DNA of 36,464 nt from an uncultured Bacteroidales bacterium. GTDB taxonomy: Bacteria; Bacteroidota; Bacteroidia; Bacteroidales; UBA932. The notes beneath the pieces were generated by a model, which was not told the DNA's origin, ran no database searches, and saw only the letters and a list, made by a program, of their open reading frames with translations. The stretch spans positions 1 through 36,464 of the forward strand of contig ONOQ01000026.1 of NCBI GenBank assembly GCA_900319485.1. The letters run 5' to 3'. This document shows positions 23,616 to 31,210 of this stretch, piece after piece (within the stretch, counting starts at the first letter, position 1; each line of letters starts with the position of its first letter). Made by a program: the position numbers and the translations under genes.

Positions 23616-24641
23616 ATGGCTTTCAGTTTTTTAAGTCAGGAACTGGCAATAGACCTTGGAACCGCCAACACCGTCATCTTCCAGAATGACCAGATAGTGC
23701 TGGACGAACCCTCCATCGTTGCCATTGACAACCAAACCGGAAAATGCATCGCCCTTGGCCAGAAAGCCAAACTGATGCACGAGAAAACAAACCCCGGAAT
23801 CAAAACCGTACGCCCTCTCCGTGACGGCGTCATCGCAGACTTCAACGCGGCGGAAATGATGATCCGCGGCTTCATAAAGCAGGTGAACTCCCGTCACCGC
23901 AGCCTCTTCGCCCCCAACATCAAACTGGTTGTGGGCATCCCTTCAGGCTCCACGGAGGTTGAGATCAGGGCAGTCCGTGACTCTTCGGAGCACGCCGGCG
24001 GCCGTGACGTATACCTCATCTACGAGCCTATGGCCGCAGCGCTCGGTATCGGCCTTGACGTTGAAGCCCCTAAGGGAAATATGGTTGTGGACATCGGAGG
24101 CGGCACCACGGAAATTGCCGTCATCTCCCTTGGCGGTATTGTCCAGCAGGAATCCATCCGCGTTGCCGGTGACGTCTTTACGGCCGATATCCAGAATTAC
24201 CTGAGGCAGCAGCACGTTATAAAGGTTGGTGAAACCACCGCGGAAAGAATCAAGATTGCCGTCGGCGCAGTCATTCCCCAACTCCCCGGCGAGGAACCGG
24301 AGCCCTTTGTGGTACGCGGTCCCAACCTTATGACCGGCCACCCCGCAGAGGCCGTCATCCCCTACCAGGAAATCGCCCACTGCCTGGACAAATCCATCGC
24401 CCGTCTTGAGGCCGCCATCCAGCAGGTCCTGGAGCAGACTCCTCCGGAACTGTACTCGGACATTGTGGAAAACGGCATCTTCCTCAGCGGCGGCGGCGCC
24501 CTTCTCCGCGGCCTGGACAAGAGACTCTCCGACAAAGTGAACATCCCGTTCCACGTGGCGGAGGATCCCCTCAAGGCCGTTGCCCGCGGCACCTGCATCG
24601 CCCTCAAGAACACAGACAACTACTCCTTCCTTATGAGATAA
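23616..24641 (+). CDS. mreB: Rod shape-determining protein MreB (bacterial actin)
   Basis: An actin-fold ATPase that forms membrane-attached filaments and guides the elongation machinery. The actin nucleotide motifs are clear: phosphate 1 AIDLGTANTVIF (about 11-22), phosphate 2 VDIGGGTTEIAVIS (about 158-171) and the adenosine motif LSGGGALLRGLDKRL (about 289-303). The N-terminus (MAFSFLSQELAIDLG) is typical and may include a short membrane-binding element. At 341 residues it is the expected length. It is the first gene of the elongasome operon mreB-mreC-mreD-PBP2-rodA and is driven by a TAACTTTG box. Confidence 0.97.
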   Translation: MAFSFLSQELAIDLGTANTVIFQNDQIVLDEPSIVAIDNQTGKCIALGQKAKLMHEKTNPGIKTVRPLRDGVIADFNAAEMMIRGFIKQVNSRHRSLFAPNIKLVVGIPSGSTEVEIRAVRDSSEHAGGRDVYLIYEPMAAALGIGLDVEAPKGNMVVDIGGGTTEIAVISLGGIVQQESIRVAGDVFTADIQNYLRQQHVIKVGETTAERIKIAVGAVIPQLPGEEPEPFVVRGPNLMTGHPAEAVIPYQEIAHCLDKSIARLEAAIQQVLEQTPPELYSDIVENGIFLSGGGALLRGLDKRLSDKVNIPFHVAEDPLKAVARGTCIALKNTDNYSFLMR

Positions 24642-24644
24642 AGG

Positions 24645-25454
24645 ATGCCAAGACGCAGTGCCCTTCCCGGAATAGTGAACTTCGCGGTCTTCATTTTACT
24701 GGAGATCGCGTCACTGTATCTCATAACCCACAGTTCAGAACTTCAGAAAACATGGATTGCGGGCGCAGGAAACGCTGTCAAGGGCGCCGTCTGGGGCAGT
24801 TCTGAAAAGGTACGGAACTTCTTTTCCCTCCGCGGAACAAATGAGCAGCTTTCTCTGGAGAACTACCTTCTGGAGAAGGAGGTAATACGCCTAAGGGAGC
24901 AACTGAGGCTTGCCAAGGCCGATACCGTGAAACTTGGGAAACTCCCCGGCTACACCACCCTCCCTGCAGAGGTTGTGAAGATGAGCCGCTCAAAGCAGCA
25001 CAACTACATAATTGTGAACAAGGGCTATGAAGACGGCGTCCAGGAGAAATCCGGCATAGTGACCCGTGAAGGCGTAGTTGGCATAATAGACGCCGTAAGC
25101 GCCCATTTCTCCTATGCCCTCTCCTTCCAGAATGCCGATATCTCCATCAGCGCCCGCCTTGGCTCCGAGGGCGGCAGCGGCCTCCTTGTCTGGGACGGAA
25201 AAAGCACAAACGGCGCCATCCTGAAGGAAATCCCCCTGCAGTACAAGTACAGCCCCGGAGACACCATCTACACCAGCGGCCATTCCCTGGTGTTTCCTCC
25301 GGACATCCCGCTTGGGACGGCCGGCAAGGCCAAGATCGTGAACGGATCCACCAATGAGATCCAGGTAACCCTGTTCCAGGAGTTCAAGGCCATCCGTTAC
25401 GTGACCATAGTGCACAACGATTCATTTAACGAAGTGGAGGAGTTCCTGAAATGA
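24645..25454 (+). CDS. mreC: Rod shape-determining protein MreC
   Basis: A periplasmic scaffold of the elongasome, anchored by one N-terminal transmembrane helix (about 10-28). A coiled coil follows (about 62-92) and then the two beta-domain MreC core (from about 105), with the family pattern NYIIVNKGYEDGVQEKSGIVTREGVVGII. MreC binds PBP2 and helps switch on RodA-PBP2. The length of 269 residues is normal. The start is 3 bases after the mreB stop and the stop overlaps mreD (ATGA). Confidence 0.95.
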   Translation: MPRRSALPGIVNFAVFILLEIASLYLITHSSELQKTWIAGAGNAVKGAVWGSSEKVRNFFSLRGTNEQLSLENYLLEKEVIRLREQLRLAKADTVKLGKLPGYTTLPAEVVKMSRSKQHNYIIVNKGYEDGVQEKSGIVTREGVVGIIDAVSAHFSYALSFQNADISISARLGSEGGSGLLVWDGKSTNGAILKEIPLQYKYSPGDTIYTSGHSLVFPPDIPLGTAGKAKIVNGSTNEIQVTLFQEFKAIRYVTIVHNDSFNEVEEFLK

Positions 25455-25960
25455 AAAAGAGTTTCTGGATAGCATACGCGCTTCTTTTCATTGCCCAGTT
25501 ACTCCTGTGCAACTACTTTGTGTTCACCCCCTGGATGATGGCAACCCTCCTCCCGGCAATGGTCCTTTGCATCCCGCTTAACATAGGCACCACCGGGGCA
25601 ATGGTCATAGCCTGCCTCACGGGCCTCGGGGTGGATTTCCTGGCCGAGGGAATAATCGGCCTCAACGCCCTTGCGCTTGTGCCCGTTGCATTTGCCAGGA
25701 AGAAGATCATCTCCATGGTGTTCGGGCAGGACCTCATTACCCGGGAAAAGCCTTTTACAATCCGCCGAAACGGCCTTACGGCAGTGCTCCTGGCCCTTTT
25801 CATAAGCCTTGCCATCTTCCTTGCCATCTATATCTGGGCCGATGCCGCCGGCACCCGCAGTTTTGGCTTCAACGCTGCACGCTTTGGCGCTTCCCTTGCC
25901 GTAAGTATGGTTTTCTGCGTGCTTTCCGTGAGGGTTCTCACGCCTTCGGATTCCAGGTAG
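25451..25960 (+). CDS. mreD: Rod shape-determining protein MreD
   Basis: A 169-residue polytopic inner-membrane protein of the elongasome. Hydrophobic segments lie at about 7-26, 30-47, 51-70, 72-86, 112-135 and 140-162. The sequence is weakly conserved, as is normal for MreD, so the call rests on size, topology and its place between mreC and PBP2. It starts in an ATGA overlap with mreC and its stop is one base from the PBP2 ATG. Confidence 0.88.
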   Translation: MKKSFWIAYALLFIAQLLLCNYFVFTPWMMATLLPAMVLCIPLNIGTTGAMVIACLTGLGVDFLAEGIIGLNALALVPVAFARKKIISMVFGQDLITREKPFTIRRNGLTAVLLALFISLAIFLAIYIWADAAGTRSFGFNAARFGASLAVSMVFCVLSVRVLTPSDSR

Positions 25961-25961
25961 A

Positions 25962-27800
25962 ATGGAGCCGGGAAAGCGTCATATCCCGCTGCTCATCGGC
26001 CTTACGATAGCCGCCCTGGCGCTGCTGGGAAAGATCTTTTCCCTGCAGGTGATTGACCGCTACAAGGAAGACGCAGACCGTAATTCCACCGTCTATGAGA
26101 CCATCTACCCCACCCGCGGCATCATCTACGACCGAAACGGGAACATCCTGGTGGGAAACAAGGTGGCCTACGACATCCTAGTGAGCCCCCGTGAGGTCCA
26201 GGCCTTCGATACCGTGGCCCTGGCGGCCGTGCTGGACGTAACGCCGGAATTCATCCGCGGGAAACTGAAGGAATACCGCCGCAGGCGCAGCGCCATCGGC
26301 TTCCAGAGCGTCACCATGATGCGTATGGTTCCGGCCGAAACCTATATGCGCTTTGACGAGGTAAAATACCGTTTCCCTGGCTTCAAGGGCCAGGTGAGAG
26401 GCGTCAGGGACTACCCCTTCAACGCCGGCGGAAACCTTCTTGGATATGTGTCGGAGGTGAACCAGGCCTATATTGACCGGCATCCGGACGAATACCGGAG
26501 CGGAGACTACGCCGGAATGACCGGCATAGAGGCCGCCCGGGAAAAGGAACTTCGCGGGGAGAAAGGTTACCACATCTACCTCCGCAATTCCCGTAACCAG
26601 ATTGAGCAGCCCTACAAGGACGGGGCGGAGGACAAGGAGGCCATCCCGGGGCACGACATAGTGACCACTATCGACGCCGTCCTCCAGCAGTACGGGCAGG
26701 AACTGATGCAGAACAAGGTGGGGTCAATCGTTGCCATAGAGCCGTCCACGGGGGAAATCCTGGCGCTGGTATCGTCGCCCGGCATTGACGTTTCACAACT
26801 GGCCGATATCGGCCGTCACTGGGAGGAAATCTCCACCAATCCCTACAAGCCCATGTACAACAGGGCGGTGCAGGCGTCGTATCCTCCCGGATCCGTTTTC
26901 AAACTTGTGAACGGTCTCATCGGCCTTCAGGAAGGCGTCCTAAGGCCGGAAATGACTTATCCCTGCCACCAGGGCTATCATTTTGGCGCAGGGCACAAAC
27001 TTGGCTGCCACGTGCACAAGAGCCCCCTCAATATGGAGGAGTCCATAATGATGAGTTGCAACGCGTACTACTGCTACGTGCTCAAGAATATCCTGGACAA
27101 CCGCAAGTACGACAACGTCGCCGACGGTATGGACCACTGGCGGGAGATGGTGATGAGTTTCGGTTTCGGCAGAAAACTGGGGAGCGACTTCCCGGCGGAA
27201 CTTTCCGGCAGCATCCCCTCATCAAAGACTTACAACAGGGCATACGGAAAGGGCCGATGGAACTCCACCACGGTGATTTCCCTGTCTATCGGCCAGGGAG
27301 AAATCCTTGCAACGCCCATGCATCTTGCAAACCTCTGCGCAACTATCGCGAACAGGGGTTACTACTATATTCCGCATATTGTGAAGGAGTCCGAGGGCGT
27401 GCCGCTGGACCAGAGGTTCAAGGAAAGGCAGTACACCATGGTGGACACAACCCAGTTCCCCAAGGTGATAAAGGGTATGTGGCGGGCCGTGAATTCCGGC
27501 CCGGGAATGGGCGGAACGGCGTGGATAGCGCACGTGGATTCCCTTGAGATATGCGGAAAGACAGGCACCGCGCAGAATCCACGCGGCGCGGATAACTCCG
27601 TGTTCATCTGCTTTGCGCCTATGGACAATCCCAAGATTGCCATTGCGGCGTATGTGGAGAACGGCGGTTTCGGGGCCACTTACGCTGCTCCCATGGCCTC
27701 CCTTATGGCGGAAAAATATCTTACAGGTTCTGTTTCCCGGCCTGCGCTTGAAAAGCGAATGAAGGAGGCCGATCTAATGGCAAGGGTAAAGCATGATTGA
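25962..27800 (+). CDS. mrdA: Penicillin-binding protein 2 (elongation transpeptidase)
   Basis: The class B transpeptidase that cross-links peptidoglycan made by RodA. It has one N-terminal transmembrane helix (about 9-27) and a pedestal domain opening with TRGIIYDRNGNILVGN (about 50-65). The transpeptidase domain carries SVFK (catalytic Ser about 310), SCN (about 363) and KTG in CGKTGTAQNP (about 531). The length of 612 residues is typical. It overlaps rodA by 8 bases, in line with the two forming a complex. ATCGGCC/GGCCGAT heptamers are frequent here, including a fused palindrome GGCCGATATCGGCC at 26801-26814. Confidence 0.95.
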   Translation: MEPGKRHIPLLIGLTIAALALLGKIFSLQVIDRYKEDADRNSTVYETIYPTRGIIYDRNGNILVGNKVAYDILVSPREVQAFDTVALAAVLDVTPEFIRGKLKEYRRRRSAIGFQSVTMMRMVPAETYMRFDEVKYRFPGFKGQVRGVRDYPFNAGGNLLGYVSEVNQAYIDRHPDEYRSGDYAGMTGIEAAREKELRGEKGYHIYLRNSRNQIEQPYKDGAEDKEAIPGHDIVTTIDAVLQQYGQELMQNKVGSIVAIEPSTGEILALVSSPGIDVSQLADIGRHWEEISTNPYKPMYNRAVQASYPPGSVFKLVNGLIGLQEGVLRPEMTYPCHQGYHFGAGHKLGCHVHKSPLNMEESIMMSCNAYYCYVLKNILDNRKYDNVADGMDHWREMVMSFGFGRKLGSDFPAELSGSIPSSKTYNRAYGKGRWNSTTVISLSIGQGEILATPMHLANLCATIANRGYYYIPHIVKESEGVPLDQRFKERQYTMVDTTQFPKVIKGMWRAVNSGPGMGGTAWIAHVDSLEICGKTGTAQNPRGADNSVFICFAPMDNPKIAIAAYVENGGFGATYAAPMASLMAEKYLTGSVSRPALEKRMKEADLMARVKHD

Positions 27801-29322
27801 CGGACGCTCAGGAAGAAGAGGCCTTCGCCAGACAGTAGACTGGTGGATGATAGTTGTGTACCTTGCCCTGGTAATCATCGGCTGGGTGAACATCTATGCC
27901 GCCACGCATACCGCCGGGGCCGGTTCCATGCTGGACTGGGGCTCCCGCGCCGGGAAGCAGTTTGTGTGGATACTCACCTCCTTCGGCCTTGCCGCGCTTA
28001 TCCTGTGGGTGCTGCCGCCGCAACTCTGGGAGAGCGGCGCACCTGTGTTCTACGCCTTTGTGCTGGGGCTTCTGGTACTGGTGATATTCGTTTCGTCGGA
28101 TGTCAAGGGCTCCCATTCGTGGTTTGACCTTGGCCCCATACGCTTCCAGCCGGCGGAGATATCGAAGATTACCACGTCGCTGCTGCTGTCGCTGGTGATG
28201 AGCCAGCAGTGGTTCAAGATGGGGCGGCCGCGGGACTTTATCATTGCGGCGGCAATAATAGGCCTTCCTATGCTTGTGATTGTGGCGGAGAGCGAGACCG
28301 GCAGCGCCCTGGTGTACGCCGGATTCATCTTCGTGCTTTACCGGGAAGGGCTTTCCGGATGGTGGCTGGCGGCTATCGGCCTTATTATCCTGCTGTTTGT
28401 GGGAACGCTTACGGCTGGGGCCTACACCACTCTTCTCATAATGATTGGGATACTGCTTCTCAGCACTGCCCTCAGCGAGCCTTCGCGCCTTAAAAAGAGG
28501 CTTCTTCTTGGCGGCGGCTTCGTGCTCCTGATGGCGCTGTTCCCCATCCTTCTTGGATGGATAGACGGCCTTGTGCAGGGGGAGATGGATAAACTGGCGC
28601 TGCGTCCGTGGGTTCCCCGGGCCGATGAAACTGACGACTACTTCTGGGGCTTCATCCTGAAGATCAAGCCGGTGTGGGTGCTCATAGGCCTCACATTTAC
28701 CGCTCTGCCGTTCCTTCTTTGGCAGGCTTATAAGATCAAGGACAAGTTCCTTGCGCTCTGCTGCGGGGTTTTCATTGCCGGAACAATTATGGTGTTCTCC
28801 ACTGACTTTGTGTTCCAGAACGTGCTGCAGCCGCACCAGAGGGGAAGGATAGAGGTTCTGCTGGGGCTCAAGGAGGACCTTGCGGGAGTTGGTTACAACG
28901 TGAACCAGAGTAAGATTGCAATAGGCTCCGGCGGGCTCCTGGGGAAGGGCTTCCTGAAGGGCACACAGACCACTTTCGGCTTTGTTCCGGAGCAGTCCAC
29001 GGACTTTATCTTCTGCACCGTGGGAGAGGAGTGGGGCTTCCTTGGATGCCTCATAGTGATAAGCCTTTACGTGTGGCTCATCGCAAGGCTCATAATGGAT
29101 GCGGAGCGCTGCAGGGGCAAGTTCACGCGCATCTACGGATACTGCGTTGCATCCTGCATCTTCATGCACCTTTTCATCAATGTGGGTATGACCGTGGGGC
29201 TTATGCCGGTTATCGGCATACCTCTGCCTCTGCTCAGTTACGGCGGGTCTTCCTTATGGGCATTTACAATACTGATATTCATCTTTTTGGCACTTTACAG
29301 AAATGAGAAAAAATACTTCTAG
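27793..29322 (+). CDS. rodA: SEDS peptidoglycan glycosyltransferase RodA
   Basis: A polytopic SEDS-family enzyme that polymerises lipid II during elongation. About ten hydrophobic segments are visible. SEDS family landmarks include SDVKGSHSWFDLGPIRFQPAE (about 97-117, shown in part), ESETGSALVY (about 165-174) and the C-terminal run GSGGLLGKGFLKGTQT...PEQSTDFIF...EEWGF...LPLLSYGGSS. At 509 residues it is longer than the 370-420 of proteobacterial RodA. The extra length is a loop and further segments in the middle (about 235-330), as seen in Bacteroidota. It overlaps PBP2 by 8 bases and the downstream dehydrogenase by 20 bases. Confidence 0.94.
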   Translation: MIDGRSGRRGLRQTVDWWMIVVYLALVIIGWVNIYAATHTAGAGSMLDWGSRAGKQFVWILTSFGLAALILWVLPPQLWESGAPVFYAFVLGLLVLVIFVSSDVKGSHSWFDLGPIRFQPAEISKITTSLLLSLVMSQQWFKMGRPRDFIIAAAIIGLPMLVIVAESETGSALVYAGFIFVLYREGLSGWWLAAIGLIILLFVGTLTAGAYTTLLIMIGILLLSTALSEPSRLKKRLLLGGGFVLLMALFPILLGWIDGLVQGEMDKLALRPWVPRADETDDYFWGFILKIKPVWVLIGLTFTALPFLLWQAYKIKDKFLALCCGVFIAGTIMVFSTDFVFQNVLQPHQRGRIEVLLGLKEDLAGVGYNVNQSKIAIGSGGLLGKGFLKGTQTTFGFVPEQSTDFIFCTVGEEWGFLGCLIVISLYVWLIARLIMDAERCRGKFTRIYGYCVASCIFMHLFINVGMTVGLMPVIGIPLPLLSYGGSSLWAFTILIFIFLALYRNEKKYF

Positions 29323-30157
29323 ACCGCTGAGGATCCTGGTTACCGGAGCCAGCAGCGGAATTGGCTATGACGCCGCAGCGGAACTTGCCCGTATGGGGCA
29401 CACCGTATTTGCCGCCGCACGCCGCGTAGCCCTTATGGAACCGCTGAAGGAGTTCGGCGTCACCCCCGTGGCGCTGGATGTAACCTCCGAGGATTCCCTG
29501 AAGGCATGCCTGGAGGTGGTTGGAGACCTGGATGTTCTTGTAAACAATGCCGGGTACGGATTCTTCGGCCCCATTGAGACGGTCCCTATGGAGGATGCCA
29601 GGAGACAGGTCGAGGTTAATCTCTTCGGCCTTGCGCGTCTTTGCCAGATGGTCCTTCCCGGAATGCGCGCCAAGGGTTCCGGACGCATTGTGAACATAGG
29701 CTCCGTAGCCGGCAAGGCCGCAATGCATTTTGGCGGCTGGTACAATGTGTCAAAGTTTGCCGTGGAGGCTTTCTCTGATGCCCTGAGGATGGAGATGAAG
29801 CCTTTCGGGGTGAAGGTGGTGCTCATTGAGCCCGGCCCCATCAAGACCAGTTGGGGAGATATTGCTGCCGATCACCTGGCGGCGTGCACGGCCGGCACGG
29901 CCTACGAGGCCGCCGGCGCCCGCGAGGCCGCCACCATGCACAAGGCATACTCGCTGCGCATTCTGTCGGCCCCGTCCGTTGTTACCCGCTGCATAGTGAA
30001 GGCCGCCTTGGCCCGCCGCCCCCGCACGCGCTACCGCCCGGGCATCGGCGCCTCCCATATCGTGTTCTGGCACGCCCTGCTGCCGGACCGCTGGTGGGAC
30101 GCCATGAACCGGCAACTCGCCAGCCCAGGAGTGGCCAAGTTCGCGGAGAAACTGTAG
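29303..30157 (+). CDS. Short-chain dehydrogenase/reductase, substrate unknown
   Basis: A classical SDR oxidoreductase of 284 residues. The NAD(P)-binding motif TGASSGIG is at 14-21, NNAGYG near 82-87, and the catalytic YxxxK is in WYNVSKFAVEAF (about 146-157), with the catalytic serine in NIGSVAGK. ARR after the first helix suggests NADP preference. Members with this pattern often act on short lipids, sugars or retinol-like compounds, but nothing here fixes the substrate. The C-terminal part (about 190-284) is rich in Ala and Arg. It overlaps rodA by 20 bases and is the last gene before the repeats, so it is probably transcribed with the elongasome operon without being part of it. Confidence 0.9.
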   Translation: MRKNTSRPLRILVTGASSGIGYDAAAELARMGHTVFAAARRVALMEPLKEFGVTPVALDVTSEDSLKACLEVVGDLDVLVNNAGYGFFGPIETVPMEDARRQVEVNLFGLARLCQMVLPGMRAKGSGRIVNIGSVAGKAAMHFGGWYNVSKFAVEAFSDALRMEMKPFGVKVVLIEPGPIKTSWGDIAADHLAACTAGTAYEAAGAREAATMHKAYSLRILSAPSVVTRCIVKAALARRPRTRYRPGIGASHIVFWHALLPDRWWDAMNRQLASPGVAKFAEKL

Positions 30158-30187
30158 GGGTTCAGGCAGGCCGGCTGGCGTATAACT

Positions 30188-30275
30188 CGCTGATTATCAA
30201 TCACTTCCTTATCCACGGGTGCACCCGCAAGTGCACCCGACTTTGCGCAACACGCTGACTACCAACCACTTACGC
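30188..30275. repeat. Palindromic intergenic repeat, copy 2, with a third tail
   Basis: CTGATTATCAATCACTT (30190-30206) is followed by CGGGTGCAC-CCGCAA-GTGCACCCG (30216-30239), a 9-pair hairpin. This matches copy 1 at 22781-22830 in order and spacing. A further tail, CTGACTACCAACCACTTACG (from 30255), repeats the leading part without a palindrome. The 328-base gap 30158-30485 holds this repeat, the nested inverted repeat and the tRNA promoter, and no gene. Confidence 0.75.
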
Positions 30276-30297
30276 GCCAGGCTCATTTAGGCCGATT

Positions 30298-30433
30298 GCC
30301 GTGTTGACAGCCAAACCACCTTCTACGGCCACTTTTACTGCCGACACGGCAACAAAATCGGCCTTTTCCCCGGAAAACGCAGCCGTGTTGGCACCAAAAA
30401 CCCAGTTCTGAGCCATCTGGCTGTCAACACGGC
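30298..30433. repeat. 136-base nested inverted repeat with four related arms
   Basis: Outer arms GCCGTGTTGACAGCCA (30298-30313) and TGGCTGTCAACACGGC (30418-30433) are perfect 16-base complements. Inner arms TGCCGACACGGC (30339-30350) and GCCGTGTTGGCA (30382-30393) pair with one wobble. At the centre, TTTTCC-CC-GGAAAA (30364-30377) is a third inverted pair. All four larger arms are versions of GCCGTGTYGRCA in alternating orientation (+,-,+,-), spaced 25, 31 and 24 bases. The structure can fold as one long nested stem or as two side-by-side hairpins. No gene is contained. Confidence 0.8.
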
Positions 30434-30463
30434 CACCGCTATGGATAATTCCATTTTATTTAC

Positions 30464-30471
30464 TATCTTTG
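30464..30471 (+). promoter_or_regulatory. -7 box for tRNA-Leu
   Basis: TATCTTTG is an exact TAnnTTTG match 14 bases before the first base of the tRNA. Confidence 0.6.
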
Positions 30472-30485
30472 CAGTCCCACATCCT

Positions 30486-30570
30486 GCCTTGGTGGTGGAA
30501 TGGTAGACACGAGGGACTTAAAATCCCTTGGCCCGAAACGGCCGTGCGGGTTCGATTCCCGCCCGAGGCA
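30486..30570 (+). tRNA. tRNA-Leu (anticodon UAA)
   Basis: An 85-base class II tRNA. The acceptor stem is GCCTTGG with CCGAGGC (one G-T pair) and discriminator A at 30570. The anticodon arm is AGGGA-CTTAAAA-TCCCT, giving anticodon TAA. A long variable arm (GGCCCGAAACGGCC) and the T-arm GCGGG-TTCGATT-CCCGC follow. CCA is not encoded (CAA follows). The length, variable arm and anticodon all fit tRNA-Leu reading UUA. Its 3' part is the start of a tandem duplication. Confidence 0.96.
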
Positions 30571-30645
30571 CAAATTTACCGCGTTCCCTTGGCCCGAAAC
30601 GGCCGTGCGGGTTCGATTCCCGCCCGAGGCACAAATTTACCGCGT
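30524..30645. repeat. Perfect 61-base tandem duplication of the tRNA-Leu 3' end (attachment-site-like)
   Basis: Bases 30524-30584 and 30585-30645 are identical by eye over all 61 positions. Each unit runs from the 3' side of the anticodon stem through the variable arm, T-arm and acceptor end, then 14 flanking bases (CAAATTTACCGCGT). The first copy completes the tRNA; the second is only a 3' fragment. Such duplications mark attachment sites of elements that integrate into tRNA 3' ends. Low-GC accessory DNA starts right after the second copy. Confidence 0.85.
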
Positions 30646-30850
30646 ATTAGATTGATTATCAATTTAGTACGCGATTGCTGTTTTCTCTTGCCCCACCCGC
30701 GCCCCACTAAAATAAATGGCGCGGTCTCTGAGCAGTAACAATTGAACAAATAATTTGAAATATCGCTCAAATAAGCGTCCGCGGCGCAAAACCCAGAAAT
30801 AATTTCTCCGAAACCGATGATTTTTGTAACTTCGCAAAAATGGACCGATT

Positions 30851-31210
30851 ATGCTGAAAGAATTAACTAAAGCACAAAAGAAAGCTGCAAGATCCTTAAT
30901 TGACCTCGCTTTGGAGCGTGAATGTGCAAAACTCGTTGATAAGGTCTCATCTCTGGCACATAAGCCGCTTGATAAAGTGGAAAAGCCAAATCACGCGCGT
31001 TACATTGAGTTATATAAGCTTATAGATACTTTCGACAAGCATCTGGCAGACAGATATGACGGAATCACAGGAGGCAGATATCTTGACACTGTTGCATTTT
31101 TACTCGCTGACGGCAGTCTGACTGACGAAGACCTTGATTTGTGTGACGAAACGATGAAAAACGAATTACTCCGGGTAAAAGAAATCCTATTACAGATTCG
31201 CAACAGATGA
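30851..31210 (+). CDS. Unknown 119-residue helical protein, first gene of the cargo operon
   Basis: No family recognised. The protein has no signal peptide or membrane segment and appears all-helical: a basic N-terminal helix (LTKAQKKAARSLIDLALERE), a Lys-rich linker, a helix around 50-67 and a C-terminal helix after an acidic stretch SLTDEDLDLCDE. It is the first gene of a three-gene operon and overlaps the next gene by 4 bases (ATGA), so it is almost surely translated and coupled. Base composition is AT-richer than in the chromosome. It may be a small partner or regulator of the two larger proteins. Confidence 0.75.
   Translation: MLKELTKAQKKAARSLIDLALERECAKLVDKVSSLAHKPLDKVEKPNHARYIELYKLIDTFDKHLADRYDGITGGRYLDTVAFLLADGSLTDEDLDLCDETMKNELLRVKEILLQIRNR

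Noticed and set aside
30585-30645. Second tRNA-Leu gene
   Set aside because: Only the 3' part is present; no 5' acceptor arm, D-arm or anticodon, so it cannot fold as a tRNA.
30469-30770. Open frames on both strands across the tRNA-Leu and its duplicate
   Set aside because: They are by-products of the tRNA sequence repeated in tandem; no start context or family resemblance.
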